A program made the translations under genes and the position numbers. Source: an uncultured Clostridia bacterium (GTDB taxonomy: Bacteria; Bacillota; Clostridia; TANB77; CAG-508). Taken from it: a stretch of DNA of 64,000 nucleotides. Each line of letters begins with the position of its first letter. Position 1 is the stretch's first letter. This document shows positions 1 through 9,800 of the stretch, in pieces. The stretch lies in NCBI GenBank assembly GCA_934162205.1, contig CAKPIA010000002.1:62001-126000 (forward strand), in the 5' to 3' direction. The notes under the pieces were generated by a model. That model was not told the origin of the DNA, did not search any database, and worked only from the letters and a program-made list of their open reading frames with translations.

Positions 1-200
1 TTATTTTTTTCTTAAGTAGTAAATTATGTCTTTTATTTTATTACACAATAGCAAAAAAAACAATATTTTGTAGAAAAATATAGTTAAAAATTTATAGTAA
101 AGTTTGTTAAAATAAATGTATTGTAAAATAATTTTGTGGGGCTTGTAATTTTGTATCATTTTATGATATATTATATGTATTAAATTTATGGAGGAAAATT

Positions 201-1724
201 ATGAGTAGAGGAAGAAGATATGATAAAGAGCCAAAACTAAATTATAAAAAAGTATTTGCTGTAATAATAGCAATAGTAGTATTTATAATGTTTATTCTTA
301 TGATGAAAAGCTTCTTAACTAAAGATAAAGAAACAGGAAAAATAAGTAGTACGACATATTTTGCAATATATAAAGATAACAAATGGGGAGTAATTGATAA
401 TCTTGGAAAAGAAGTTATTAGTCCCTCATATAAAGAAATGATAGTAATACCAAATAATAAAAAGGATGTATTTTTATGTACATATGATATAAATGATGAG
501 ACAGGTGAATATAAAACAAAAGCATTAAATAGTAAAAATGAAGAGATATTTACTCAATATTCACAAATAGAAGTTTTAGATAATTATGATGAAAGCAATA
601 ATATTTGGTATGAAAAAAATGTACTAAAAGTGCAAAAAGATGGAAAATATGGATTAATTGATTTTAATGGAAAAGAAATATTAAATACGGAATATGATAA
701 TATATCAACTTTAAAAGGGGTAGAAAACAGTATATTAATAGAAAAAGATAATAAAGTTGGATTAATTAATTCAGATGGAAAAAATATTATAGATGCAAAT
801 TATAAAAAAATAAAAAATATAGATAAAGATTATAAAAAAGGATACATAGTAATTGATGAAAACAATAAATATGGAGTTATAGATTATAATCAAAAACAAG
901 TTTTAGAAAATAAATATGATGGAATAGAAGCTATATATGGTGAAAAATTATTTGTTATAAAAGAAGGCAAAAATGAAAAATTAATAAATGACGAAGGTAA
1001 TGTCGTTTTAGAAGATGGATTTGATAAAATAGAACAAATATTACAATATTCTTATAAAAAAGGAGTAATATTTGTTAAAGATAGCAAATATGGTGTAATG
1101 AATGTTGATGCAGAAGTTATAGTACCTGCAGAATATGAAAATATAAAAGAAGCAAAAGACAACATATTTATAGCTAAAAAAGATGGAAAATATGGAATAG
1201 TAGACACAGATAAAAACGAAAAAGTTGAATTTAAATATACAAATATAACATATAATAATGTTGCAGATATTTATTTAGCAGAAGATGAAAATTATAATAC
1301 AAACATATTAGATAATCAATTTAATACTAAATTAACAGGAATTTTATCAGAAATAGACACAGATAAAGGATATATGAAATTAAAAATTGGTGATGAATAT
1401 AAATATTATAATTTCAAATTTGAAGAAAAAACAAATAAAGATGTTTTATCAAATACATTATTTTTAAGTAAAAAAGATGGAAAATATGGATTTGTTAATT
1501 CAAAAAATGAAGTTATAGTTGATTATATTTATGATGATGCAACAGAACAAAACGAATATGGATATGCAGCAGTTAAGAAAGATGGAAAATGGGGAAGCAT
1601 AGATATAAATGGTAAAGTTGTTATAGAACCAACTTATAATTTGGATAATAATATAATTATAAACTTTATTGGTAAATGGCATTTAGGCCAAGATGCTAAT
1701 ATGAATTATTATTGTGAAATTTAA
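201..1724 (+). CDS. WG-repeat membrane-anchored protein
   Basis: 507 residues. A short charged N-terminus is followed by one hydrophobic segment (about residues 17-37, VFAVIIAIVVFIMFILM), which predicts a single-pass anchor with the rest outside the cell. The rest is about nine WG/KWG-type repeats of about 45-50 residues, each carrying a K(W/Y)GxIdxxGkevi signature (for example NKWGVIDNLGKEV, GKYGLIDFNGKEI, GKWGSIDINGKVV). These repeats are known as structural beta modules; no enzymatic residue is recognisable. The start follows GGAGG at good spacing. The function is unknown; a surface or wall-associated binding role is inferred only from the anchor and repeats. Confidence 0.85.
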   Translation: MSRGRRYDKEPKLNYKKVFAVIIAIVVFIMFILMMKSFLTKDKETGKISSTTYFAIYKDNKWGVIDNLGKEVISPSYKEMIVIPNNKKDVFLCTYDINDETGEYKTKALNSKNEEIFTQYSQIEVLDNYDESNNIWYEKNVLKVQKDGKYGLIDFNGKEILNTEYDNISTLKGVENSILIEKDNKVGLINSDGKNIIDANYKKIKNIDKDYKKGYIVIDENNKYGVIDYNQKQVLENKYDGIEAIYGEKLFVIKEGKNEKLINDEGNVVLEDGFDKIEQILQYSYKKGVIFVKDSKYGVMNVDAEVIVPAEYENIKEAKDNIFIAKKDGKYGIVDTDKNEKVEFKYTNITYNNVADIYLAEDENYNTNILDNQFNTKLTGILSEIDTDKGYMKLKIGDEYKYYNFKFEEKTNKDVLSNTLFLSKKDGKYGFVNSKNEVIVDYIYDDATEQNEYGYAAVKKDGKWGSIDINGKVVIEPTYNLDNNIIINFIGKWHLGQDANMNYYCEI

Positions 1725-1726
1725 TT

Positions 1727-1751
1727 AATAGCCAGAGTAAATCTGGCTATT
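1727..1751 (+). terminator. hairpin after WG-repeat gene
   Basis: A perfect 10-bp inverted repeat (AATAGCCAGA / TCTGGCTATT) with a 5-base loop starts 3 bases after the stop codon. The downstream T tract is poor (ATTGTAGG), so termination may be partial and acpS may be read through. Confidence 0.55.
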
Positions 1752-1768
1752 ATTGTAGGAGAAAAAAT

Positions 1769-2146
1769 ATGAAAATAAAAACAGGTGTAGATATAATAGA
1801 AATATATAGAATTAAAGAAAGTATAGAAAATTTAAAAGATAAATTTATAAATAGAATATTTACACAAGAAGAAATAGAATATTGTGAAAGTAAAGGAAAA
1901 CAAAAATATCAACATTATGCTGCAAGATTTTCTGCAAAAGAAGCGGTATTTAAGGCAATATCTGAGTTCGTTGATAACAAATATAGTGTAGATTGGAAAG
2001 ATATAGAAATAATAGATGACGAAAATGGTAGGCCTAAAATTAATTTGATAAATAGTGAAAATTATAATATAGAAAGTATAGATATAAGCATTTCACATTG
2101 CAAAGAATATGCAGTAGCAAGTGTTGTATTGATTTATAATAATTAG
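1769..2146 (+). CDS. acpS: holo-[acyl-carrier-protein] synthase
   Basis: 125 residues, the usual AcpS length. The enzyme transfers 4'-phosphopantetheine from CoA to the serine of apo-ACP to start fatty-acid synthesis. Family motifs seen are GVDIIEI near the N-terminus (Mg-binding Asp), FTQEEIEYC, and ARFSAKEAVFKA with the catalytic Glu-Lys segment around residues 52-63. SISHCKEYAVA lies near the C-terminus. AGGAG lies upstream of the ATG. tatD follows after 10 bases, so the two are probably cotranscribed. Confidence 0.95.
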   Translation: MKIKTGVDIIEIYRIKESIENLKDKFINRIFTQEEIEYCESKGKQKYQHYAARFSAKEAVFKAISEFVDNKYSVDWKDIEIIDDENGRPKINLINSENYNIESIDISISHCKEYAVASVVLIYNN

Positions 2147-2156
2147 GTGATGTTAT

Positions 2157-2933
2157 ATGGAAATTTTTGATTCACATTCACATTATGATGATGAAAAATT
2201 TAATGAAGATAGAGAAGAAGTAATAAAGTCAATATATGAAGAAGGTATTACTAAATGTATAAATATAGGTTGTGATATAAAAACATCAGAGAATTCAATT
2301 AAGTTATCTGAAAAATATGATTTTATATATGCAACATGCAGTATACATCCTAGTGAAATTCCACAAACAGAGCAAGAATTGTGGAAACAATTAGTCAAAA
2401 TTAAAGAAATGGCTAAAATAAATAAAAAAGTTGTAGGAATTGGAGAGATAGGATTAGATTATCATTGGAATAAAGATAATATTGAATTACAGAAAAAAGC
2501 ATTTATAGAACAAATAAATATTGCAAATGAATTAAATTTACCTATATCAATACATACAAGAGATGCAATAGATGATACTATAGAAATAATAAGAAATTAT
2601 AAAGTAAATAAAAATGGTGTATTACATTGTTGTCCTTTTAATAGGGAACTTGTAAAACAAGGTTTGCAAGCAGGATATTATATTGCCTTTGGCGGAACTT
2701 CAACTTTTAAAAATTCTAAAAATGCAAATGAGATAATAGAAATGGTCCCAATTGACAAAATTTTAGTTGAAACAGATTCTCCATATCTTGCTCCAGAACC
2801 ATTAAGAGGAACTCGCAATGATTCTAGAAATTTAAAATATGTAATTGCAAAACTTGCAAATGTTAAAGGAATAAGCGAAGAAGAGATGGCTAAAGCTACT
2901 TATATAAATGCATGTAAATTATTTAATATATAA
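2157..2933 (+). CDS. tatD: TatD family metal-dependent DNase
   Basis: 258 residues, full length. It starts with the TatD metal motif DSHSHYDD. GEIGLDYHW (about residues 96-104), the SIHTRDA histidine segment, LHCCPFN and ETDSPYLAPEP near the C-terminus complete the TIM-barrel metal site. Members are Mg-dependent 3'-5' exonucleases or deoxyribonucleases. It lies 10 bases after acpS and directly before the YabE-like gene; tatD (yabD)-yabE is also the Bacillus subtilis order. Confidence 0.93.
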   Translation: MEIFDSHSHYDDEKFNEDREEVIKSIYEEGITKCINIGCDIKTSENSIKLSEKYDFIYATCSIHPSEIPQTEQELWKQLVKIKEMAKINKKVVGIGEIGLDYHWNKDNIELQKKAFIEQINIANELNLPISIHTRDAIDDTIEIIRNYKVNKNGVLHCCPFNRELVKQGLQAGYYIAFGGTSTFKNSKNANEIIEMVPIDKILVETDSPYLAPEPLRGTRNDSRNLKYVIAKLANVKGISEEEMAKATYINACKLFNI

Positions 2934-3043
2934 TTAAAAAATAAATAAAAAATTTTTTTAGTTATTAGTAATTTTTTTGTACAAGCTGAATATAATATAG
3001 TATTGGCAAGAGTTACCAAACAAGTATCCATAAAGTGCCAAAT

Positions 3044-3072
3044 TTGACAAAAATAGCAAATTAATGTATAAT
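3044..3072 (+). promoter_or_regulatory. sigma-A-type promoter for the YabE-like gene
   Basis: TTGACA, a 17-base spacer and TATAAT, a perfect consensus, lie 28 bases before the ATG of the 3D-domain gene. Confidence 0.85.
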
Positions 3073-3099
3073 TAACTTGTTGTTTAAAGGAGGATTTTT

Positions 3100-4023
3100 A
3101 TGAAAAGAGAAGAAAAAGCTTCTAACTCAATAGTGAAAATCATTTGTGTAAGTTTAATACTTATATTTTTATCAGGTATAGGTGTTATGGCTGTTACAAC
3201 ACAAATAGACAATGTAACAATAACTTTAGCTGATGGATACGAAATGACAGTATTAACATCAAAAACTAAAGTTTCTGAAATTTTAAGAGACAATAATATT
3301 ATATTGTCAGAAGATGAAAAAGTAACACCAGGGTTAAATTCAGAAATAACAGAAAGTAAAAGAATAAAAATATCAAATAAATCAGAAAAAGAAATTCAAA
3401 TAGCGAAAGTTACAGAAGGTGGTATACAAACATCATTAGACGAAATACTTAAAAATTATGCACCAATAACAGAAAAAATAGTAACTGAAGAAGTTGCAAT
3501 TCCATTTGAAACAATAACAAAAGATGTATCTGAGGGATCAGAAGATACATCAAATAGAGTTTTAAGAGAAGGGCAAGATGGAATTAAATTAGTAACATAT
3601 AAAATTAAATATCAAAATAATATAGAAATAGAAAAAACAGTATTATCAGAAGAAATAACAAAAGAACCTATTGATAAAATAGTTCAAGTTAAGAAAAATG
3701 TAACATCAAGATCTTTATCAGTGGATAGAACATCAAGTTCTGGTACAAAATATTTTAAAGTAACAGCATATTGTTCTTGTTCAAAATGTTGTGGTAAAAG
3801 AACAGGACGTACAGCATCAGGAACAAAAGCAACAGCTGGTCGTACAGTTGCAGCATCTTCACAATTTAAGTTTGGAACAAAATTAAATATTAATGGAAAA
3901 ACTTATGTAGTAGAAGACAGAGGAGGAGCTGTAAAAGGTAATAAAATAGATGTATATATGAATTCACATGCTGCAGCCTTAGCATGGGGAGTAAAATATT
4001 TACCTGTAGAAGTAGTCGATTAA
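3100..4023 (+). CDS. yabE: YabE-like cell-wall protein (DUF348-G5-3D)
   Basis: 307 residues. An N-terminal signal or anchor segment (about residues 11-32) is followed by a DUF348 ubiquitin-like domain (VTITLADGYEMTVLTSKTKV, about 36-90). A G5 domain follows (about 120-200), then a C-terminal 3D domain (about 215-307) with FKVTAYCSCSKCCG, TASGT, VEDRGGAVKGNKIDVYM. The 3D domain is the double-psi beta-barrel of MltA/resuscitation-factor type, with catalytic aspartates in the EDRGG and IDVYM segments. A peptidoglycan lytic transglycosylase role outside the membrane is therefore likely. It sits behind its own consensus promoter after tatD, as yabE does in Bacillus. Confidence 0.88.
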   Translation: MKREEKASNSIVKIICVSLILIFLSGIGVMAVTTQIDNVTITLADGYEMTVLTSKTKVSEILRDNNIILSEDEKVTPGLNSEITESKRIKISNKSEKEIQIAKVTEGGIQTSLDEILKNYAPITEKIVTEEVAIPFETITKDVSEGSEDTSNRVLREGQDGIKLVTYKIKYQNNIEIEKTVLSEEITKEPIDKIVQVKKNVTSRSLSVDRTSSSGTKYFKVTAYCSCSKCCGKRTGRTASGTKATAGRTVAASSQFKFGTKLNINGKTYVVEDRGGAVKGNKIDVYMNSHAAALAWGVKYLPVEVVD

Positions 4024-4026
4024 TTA

Positions 4027-4063
4027 AAATGCCAATAAGAATAAACTCTTATTGGCATTTTTG
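4027..4063 (+). terminator. rho-independent terminator after YabE-like gene
   Basis: A 14-bp perfect stem (AAATGCCAATAAGA / TCTTATTGGCATTT) with a 6-base loop runs into a T tract. Its 3' arm doubles as the -35 region of the next promoter. Confidence 0.88.
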
Positions 4064-4080
4064 TGTTTATGTGTTATAAT
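4052..4080 (+). promoter_or_regulatory. promoter for exonuclease III gene, overlapping the terminator
   Basis: TTGGCA lies inside the 3' arm of the preceding terminator, then a 17-base spacer and TATAAT. The ATG of the exonuclease gene lies 37 bases further on. Confidence 0.6.
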
Positions 4081-4116
4081 GCTCTATGTAAAATTAAATA
4101 AAAGAGAGGACAAGTT

Positions 4117-4872
4117 ATGAAATTAATTTCATGGAATGTTAATGGAATAAGAGCATGTATTAACAAAGGATTTAAAGAATTTTTTAAAGAAATAGATGCT
4201 GATATGTTTTGTATCCAAGAAACAAAATGTCAAAAAGAGCAAATTGAATTAGAATTTGATGGATATAAAAGCTATTGGAATAGTGCAGAAAAAAAAGGTT
4301 ATTCTGGAACAGCTATTTTTACGAAAATTGAACCTATTAATGTATCATATGGAATTGGAATAGAGGAACATGACAAAGAAGGGCGTGTTATAACACTAGA
4401 ATTTGACAAATTTTATCTAGTAAATATATATACTCCAAATTCAAAAAGAGAATTAGAGAGATTAGAATATAGAATGATATGGGAAGATGAAATAAAACAA
4501 TATTTATTAAAGTTAAATACTAAAAAACCTGTAATAATGTGTGGAGACCTAAATGTAGCACATGAAGAAATAGATTTAAAAAATCCAAAAGCAAACAGAA
4601 GAAATGCAGGTTTTACAGATGAAGAAAGAAATAAAATGACAGTTCTTTTAAATTCTGGATTTACAGATACATTTAGATTTTTGTACCCAGACAAAGAAAA
4701 TGCTTATAGTTGGTGGTCATATATGGGAAGAGCAAGAGAAAAAAATGTAGGGTGGAGAATTGATTATTTTATAGTATCTAAAAGTATTGAAAACAAAATA
4801 AAAGAGGCAAATATTTTTCCAGATGTATTTGGAAGTGATCATTGCCCAGTAGAATTAGAAATAGAAGTATAG
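4117..4872 (+). CDS. xth: exodeoxyribonuclease III / AP endonuclease
   Basis: 251 residues. It cuts at abasic sites and digests duplex DNA 3'-5' in base-excision repair. All motifs of the ExoIII group are visible: SWNVNGIRAC at the N-terminus, CIQETK (metal-binding Glu), NIYTPNS, CGDLNVAH, WRIDYFIVS and GSDHCPV (catalytic Asp-His) at the C-terminus. GAGAGGAC precedes the ATG. The next gene starts 9 bases later, so the two form an operon. Confidence 0.95.
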   Translation: MKLISWNVNGIRACINKGFKEFFKEIDADMFCIQETKCQKEQIELEFDGYKSYWNSAEKKGYSGTAIFTKIEPINVSYGIGIEEHDKEGRVITLEFDKFYLVNIYTPNSKRELERLEYRMIWEDEIKQYLLKLNTKKPVIMCGDLNVAHEEIDLKNPKANRRNAGFTDEERNKMTVLLNSGFTDTFRFLYPDKENAYSWWSYMGRAREKNVGWRIDYFIVSKSIENKIKEANIFPDVFGSDHCPVELEIEV

Positions 4873-4881
4873 GAGGATAAT

Positions 4882-6039
4882 ATGAACGAAGTAAAAAAAC
4901 ATTGGACTAAATGGATATTTTGGTTTTTATTTGCAGTTGCAGTAATTAGTGTATACAAAACACTAGATAATTTTAATGATATAACATTATGGTTTGAAAA
5001 TTTATTTAATGTATTAGCTCCATTTTTAGCTGGTATATTAATTGCATATTTATTATATTTGCCAACTAAAAAGATGGAAAAATTTTATGAAAAATCTAGA
5101 TTTAAAGTAATGTCAAAACATTATAGAAAATTAAGTGTATTTACAGTATATTTAATAACAATTTTATTATTAATTATATTAATAAGAGTTATTTTACCAG
5201 TAGTATTTGATAGTATAGTTGAATTATCAAATAATTTTCAGGGATATGTAAAAATAGCAATAGAAAGATATCAAAATATGTCAGAAGATTCTATATTAAA
5301 AAGTGACGTTATAAAAGATTTAATATCAAATGCACAAGGAATAGATATAAAACAATATATAAATATAACAAAAATAACAGAATATGCAAAAGGAGCTATA
5401 AATTTTGCATCTATAATATTTGATGTGTTTGTGGCATTTATAGTATCAGTATATATTTTGTTAGAAAGAAAAGAAATATTATCTTTTCTAAAAAAACTTG
5501 CAGGAGTCATGTTTGAAAAGAAAACATATGATAATTTAGGGAGATATTTTGAACAAACAAATTCTATATTTTTTAAATTTTTAGCAAGTCAATTTTTAGA
5601 TGCAATTGTTGTGGGAATATTAACAAGTGTTGCAATGTGGATTATGGGAATAAAATATGCCCCATTACTTGGATTTATGATAGGATTATTTAATATGATT
5701 CCATATTTTGGAGCGATAATTGCAGTAATTATTGCAACATTAATTACATTAATAACAGGGGGATTATCACAAGCAATTTGGATGGTGATTGTTGTAACAA
5801 TATTACAACAAATTGATGCTAATATTATTAATCCAAAAATTGTAGGAGATTCATTAAAAATAAGTCCATTACTTGTTATATTTGCAGTAACATTGGGTGG
5901 AGCTTACTTTGGAGTGTTAGGAATGTTTTTAGGAGTACCTATAATTGCTGTAATAAAAATACTTTTAAATGATTATATAGAATATAAGAATAGAGTAAAA
6001 CAAAGTGAAAACATAGAAGAAAAAGAAGAAGGTTTTTAA
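4882..6039 (+). CDS. AI-2E family transporter (YtvI/PerM type)
   Basis: 385 residues with about seven or eight membrane segments in the family layout: a hydrophobic N-terminal pair (about 12-60), one at about 85-110, a long soluble middle part, and a C-terminal bundle. The bundle contains GLFNMIPYFGAIIAVI and LGVLGMFLGVP-like stretches (here FGVLGMFLGVPIIAV), typical of this permease family. Substrates in the family are varied and mostly unproven. GGAGG precedes the ATG. Confidence 0.88.
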   Translation: MNEVKKHWTKWIFWFLFAVAVISVYKTLDNFNDITLWFENLFNVLAPFLAGILIAYLLYLPTKKMEKFYEKSRFKVMSKHYRKLSVFTVYLITILLLIILIRVILPVVFDSIVELSNNFQGYVKIAIERYQNMSEDSILKSDVIKDLISNAQGIDIKQYINITKITEYAKGAINFASIIFDVFVAFIVSVYILLERKEILSFLKKLAGVMFEKKTYDNLGRYFEQTNSIFFKFLASQFLDAIVVGILTSVAMWIMGIKYAPLLGFMIGLFNMIPYFGAIIAVIIATLITLITGGLSQAIWMVIVVTILQQIDANIINPKIVGDSLKISPLLVIFAVTLGGAYFGVLGMFLGVPIIAVIKILLNDYIEYKNRVKQSENIEEKEEGF

Positions 6040-6060
6040 ATAAAACCTTCTTCTTTTAAA
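6021..6060. terminator. bidirectional terminator between convergent genes
   Basis: A 16-bp inverted repeat (AAAAGAAGAAGGTTTT / AAAACCTTCTTCTTTT) overlaps the end of the permease gene. It serves both that gene and the convergent small export gene. Confidence 0.8.
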
Positions 6061-6062
6061 TA

Positions 6063-6566
6063 TTAACCTCTTTGTAATAAATATTGAATTCCACCATTAG
6101 CAATAGCGGTTAAAGTAAGTACGATAATTCCAGCTGTAAGAACTCCTAATATAATAGGAGGAATTGCTTTTTTTGGTGGTACGTTTAAAAAGTTTGCAAT
6201 TAAAGAACCTACCCATGCACCTGTTCCTGGAAGTGGGATAGCAACAAATAAAAATAATCCCAAAGCTGCATAATTTTGTAATCTTTCATCTTGTTCAATA
6301 TGTTTTGTTGCTTTTTCTGACGCCCAATCAATTATTATTTTAAATGGTTTCCATTTTCCAAAAAAGTCGAATAAAGGTCTTATAAATTTTACTATAAAAT
6401 ATACAGGAATGATATTTCCAATAAAACTGCACAAAAATGATTCGATATAATTTAAATGAAATGTAAATACTCCAATAGGAATAGCTCCTCTTAATTCAAT
6501 AATTGGTACCATACCAATTATTCCTGTAATAATATATTTTACAAATAGTGGTAAATTAGCTATCAT
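6063..6566 (-). CDS. small multidrug export family membrane protein (COG2426 type)
   Basis: 167 residues. Several hydrophobic segments surround the family signature VPIIELRGAIPIG (about residues 20-32). FVAIPLPGTGAWVGSLIA in the C-terminal half is the second conserved loop. The family is annotated as a small drug exporter, but the transported substrate is unproven. The reading frame starts after AAGGAG on the minus strand and is convergent with the upstream permease. Confidence 0.85.
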   Translation of the reverse strand: MIANLPLFVKYIITGIIGMVPIIELRGAIPIGVFTFHLNYIESFLCSFIGNIIPVYFIVKFIRPLFDFFGKWKPFKIIIDWASEKATKHIEQDERLQNYAALGLFLFVAIPLPGTGAWVGSLIANFLNVPPKKAIPPIILGVLTAGIIVLTLTAIANGGIQYLLQRG

Positions 6567-6827
6567 CTTTTATTCTCCTTAAATAATATTTTTAAAACAA
6601 CAATATATTAGCATAAGAAAATTACTTTGTAAAGTTATAAATTTTTAATGTTACAAAAATGTTATAAAAATGTAAAAAAACGGCTTAAAATCTTATAAAA
6701 TGACCTTCCGTAAAGCTTTTTAGAGTGTCAATTGTAATAAAAGCTTTTCTAACTTTTGAGTAGGTTGAAACTCCCTATATATATAATATAAAATATAATT
6801 ATATATGTATAAATGGGGGAATTAGCT

Positions 6828-9800
6828 ATGTTAAAAAAATTTTTAGAGAAAGTTATAGCAATAATATTAATAATGGTTTTAATATCACTAAATTTTATTT
6901 ATCTTGGATCAACAGTAGTAAGTTATGCTATAGGAGTAATAGATGATACAACAAATAGTGAAAATGTAAAATTTATGGCATATTTCAAAACTACTGATAA
7001 TCAGAATGTGAATGTCAAAGAAGAAAAGATAAATGAAGAAAATATAAAACTATATTTGTCAGTTGCAGTAGAAAACAATGGATATTTTAATGGTAATATA
7101 GAATTTTTAGATAACAATTTCTCATTGAAAAATATAAAGAAGAACGAAAAAATAAATAAAATAGATGGAAATAAGATAGTACTAAATCAAATTATAGCAG
7201 GAGAGACAGCAGAATTAGAATTAGGAATAGAAGCAAAAAAAGGAGAAGTAATAGATGCAAGCTTATTAAACAAGGAAAGTAAAATAAAATTAACAGGAAC
7301 ATATACAAACAGTAATGCAAAGAAGATAGAAATAGATGCAACGAAAACAGTACAATTAATTTTAGAAGATCCATATGAAAAAAATGAAGGAGCAGAAATA
7401 AAAGCAGAATTAATAACAAATAAAATTTATAACATAGACGGAACAAATAAAAGAATAATTCAAGTAAAAGTAAAAAGTAAATTAGAAGGAAATAAATACC
7501 CAGTAAAAGAAACAAAAGTAGAAATGGGAGTGCCAGAAGGAACAGAAGAAGTAAAAGTAATAACAATAGGAACAAAAGCAACAAATGGAAAAGGAGCAGA
7601 AGAATTTACAGAAGATAATTGGGAATATGTAAAAGAAGAGAAGAAAGTAAGAGTAAAAATAGAAAACAAAGAAGAAGAGGGAAAAATAAGCTGGAATAAA
7701 GAGGCAGAAGATGTAATAGTAGTAACATACATATTACCAGAAAAAGCAGAAGTAACAAATAAAGAAATAAAAGTAGAAGAAGGAATAAAATTATATAACA
7801 GAGGAGAGACAGAGAAGAAAGCAGAAGGACAAGTAAAAATAGAAGAAGATAAAGATGGAACAATAGAAGTAGAGACAAGGAATGAAGAAAAGAAAATATA
7901 CAAAGGAAAAATATATTCAAAAGAAGAAAGAGAAATAAAAACAAAAGAAGAAATAAATGTAAATTATGCAGAATTAGTAGAAGGAATAGAAGTAGTAGAA
8001 AAACAAGCAACATATGAAAACGGAAAAACAGAATTAACAGCAAATGTAGAATATAAAACAACAAAAATAGATAAAGAAAAAATGGAAGAAATATTAGGAC
8101 AAGAAGGAATAATAGAAATAGAAGATCAAAATGGAAGGAATATAGGAAAAATAACAACAGGGACAGAAGAAAATGCAGAAGGAAAGATAGAGATAAAATA
8201 TGAAACAGGAGTAAAAGGAATAAAAATAAAGACAAGCAAACCAGAGAAGACAGGGACAATAGAAATAGAACATACAAAAGCAATAAAAGGAGAGGAATAT
8301 ACAAAAGAAGAAATACAAGGATTAAATAAAATAAAAGAAGAAGTAGTATTAGTAAATAATAAAGCAACATATAAAAATGAAATAGAATTAAAAGAGACAA
8401 CAACAAAAGCAAAAATGGAAATAAACAAAAAAAGTATAACAACAGTAACAGAGAATAAAGGAATAGAAATAAAAGCAACATTAGAAACAAATAAAGAAAA
8501 ATATGACTTATATAAAAATCCAACAATAAAGATAGAATTACCAAAAGAAGTAGAAAGTGTAAAAGTAAATTCAATAAATTTATTGTATGAAGAAGAATTA
8601 AAAATAAAAAATGCGCAATTAACAGAAAATGAAGGAAGAAAAGTAATAGAAGTAACATTAGAAGGAGAGCAAACAGGATACATAGAAAGTGAAGTATCAG
8701 AAGGAGCAACAGTAATAATAAATGCAAATGTTACATTAAATAAAAAAATAGCAAGTAGTACAGAAAAAGTAAGAATGACAATAAGTAATGAAAATGCAAT
8801 AACGTATGAAAATAATCCAATTGAAAAAGACATAGAAATAATAGCACCAACAGGAATGATAGTTTCTAACACTATGGAAGGACAAACATCAATAGGAAAA
8901 GAAAAAACAAAAACAGAATTAATAGGAGTGTCTGAAACAGAGAAAGAAAAAAATGTTGATATAGAAATAATAAATAATAATGGAGGAAAAACAAAAGATA
9001 TAAAAATAGTAGGAAGTTTTCCAACAGCAGGAAAAGAAAATACAATAAATGCACAAGTAACAAAAGAAATTAATATAAAGGGAGTAAATGCGAAAGTATA
9101 TTATAGTACAGTAGAAAATGCAACAGAAGAAAAAACAGAAGCAAATGGCTGGAAAGAAACAATAGAAGATAGTAAAAGTGTAAAGAGTTATTTAATAGAA
9201 ATACCAGAAATGGAACAAGGGGTAAAGGCAATTGCATCATATGGTATAGAAATACCAGCAAATTTAGGATATAACCAAAAAGCATATGAAGGATATAGTG
9301 TAACATATACAAATGATTTAACAAAACAAACAAATGAAGTAGAAGCAACAACATTAGGAGTAACAACAGGTAATGGACCAGAATTAAAAGCAACTTTAAC
9401 AGCTTTTGTAGGAGGAGAAGAACTTAAAGATGGTGATACTGTTATGGCAGGAGAAACAATTACTTATAAAGTTAAAGTTGAAAATACAGGAACAGAAGAT
9501 GCTAAAAATGTAAAAATTAAGAATCAAATAATATATCCTTATGGAAGCATTCCTATAGAAGGCAGTTATGAAGGAACAGATATTATTACAGATGGAGAAG
9601 ATATTATAATTGATAAAGTAGATGTTAATAGTAGTAATGAAATCGAGGAAAATATTCAAGTATCTCAAGAAGTAAAAATTAATACTAACATAGAACTTTT
9701 GTCTAATATTATGTATAATGAAAATATAGTAAATTGTAATAAAGTCTTTTTAAAAACAGGAGAAGCAGGTTTGATTTTAGATTTATCTCAAAATGGGGAA

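Noticed and set aside
1..200. Gene or promoter in the first 200 bases
   Set aside because: AT-rich sequence with stops in all frames; promoter-like boxes are too weak to call.
6567..6827. c-di-GMP riboswitch before the adhesin operon
   Set aside because: I could not match the conserved bases of either known class; only local hairpins and the TTCCGTA motif are visible.
7192..9668. Very long Leu/Phe-rich open frames on the minus strand under the first giant adhesin
   Set aside because: They are shadows of a purine-rich coding strand. They have no ribosome sites and consist of low-complexity Leu/Phe/Ser.
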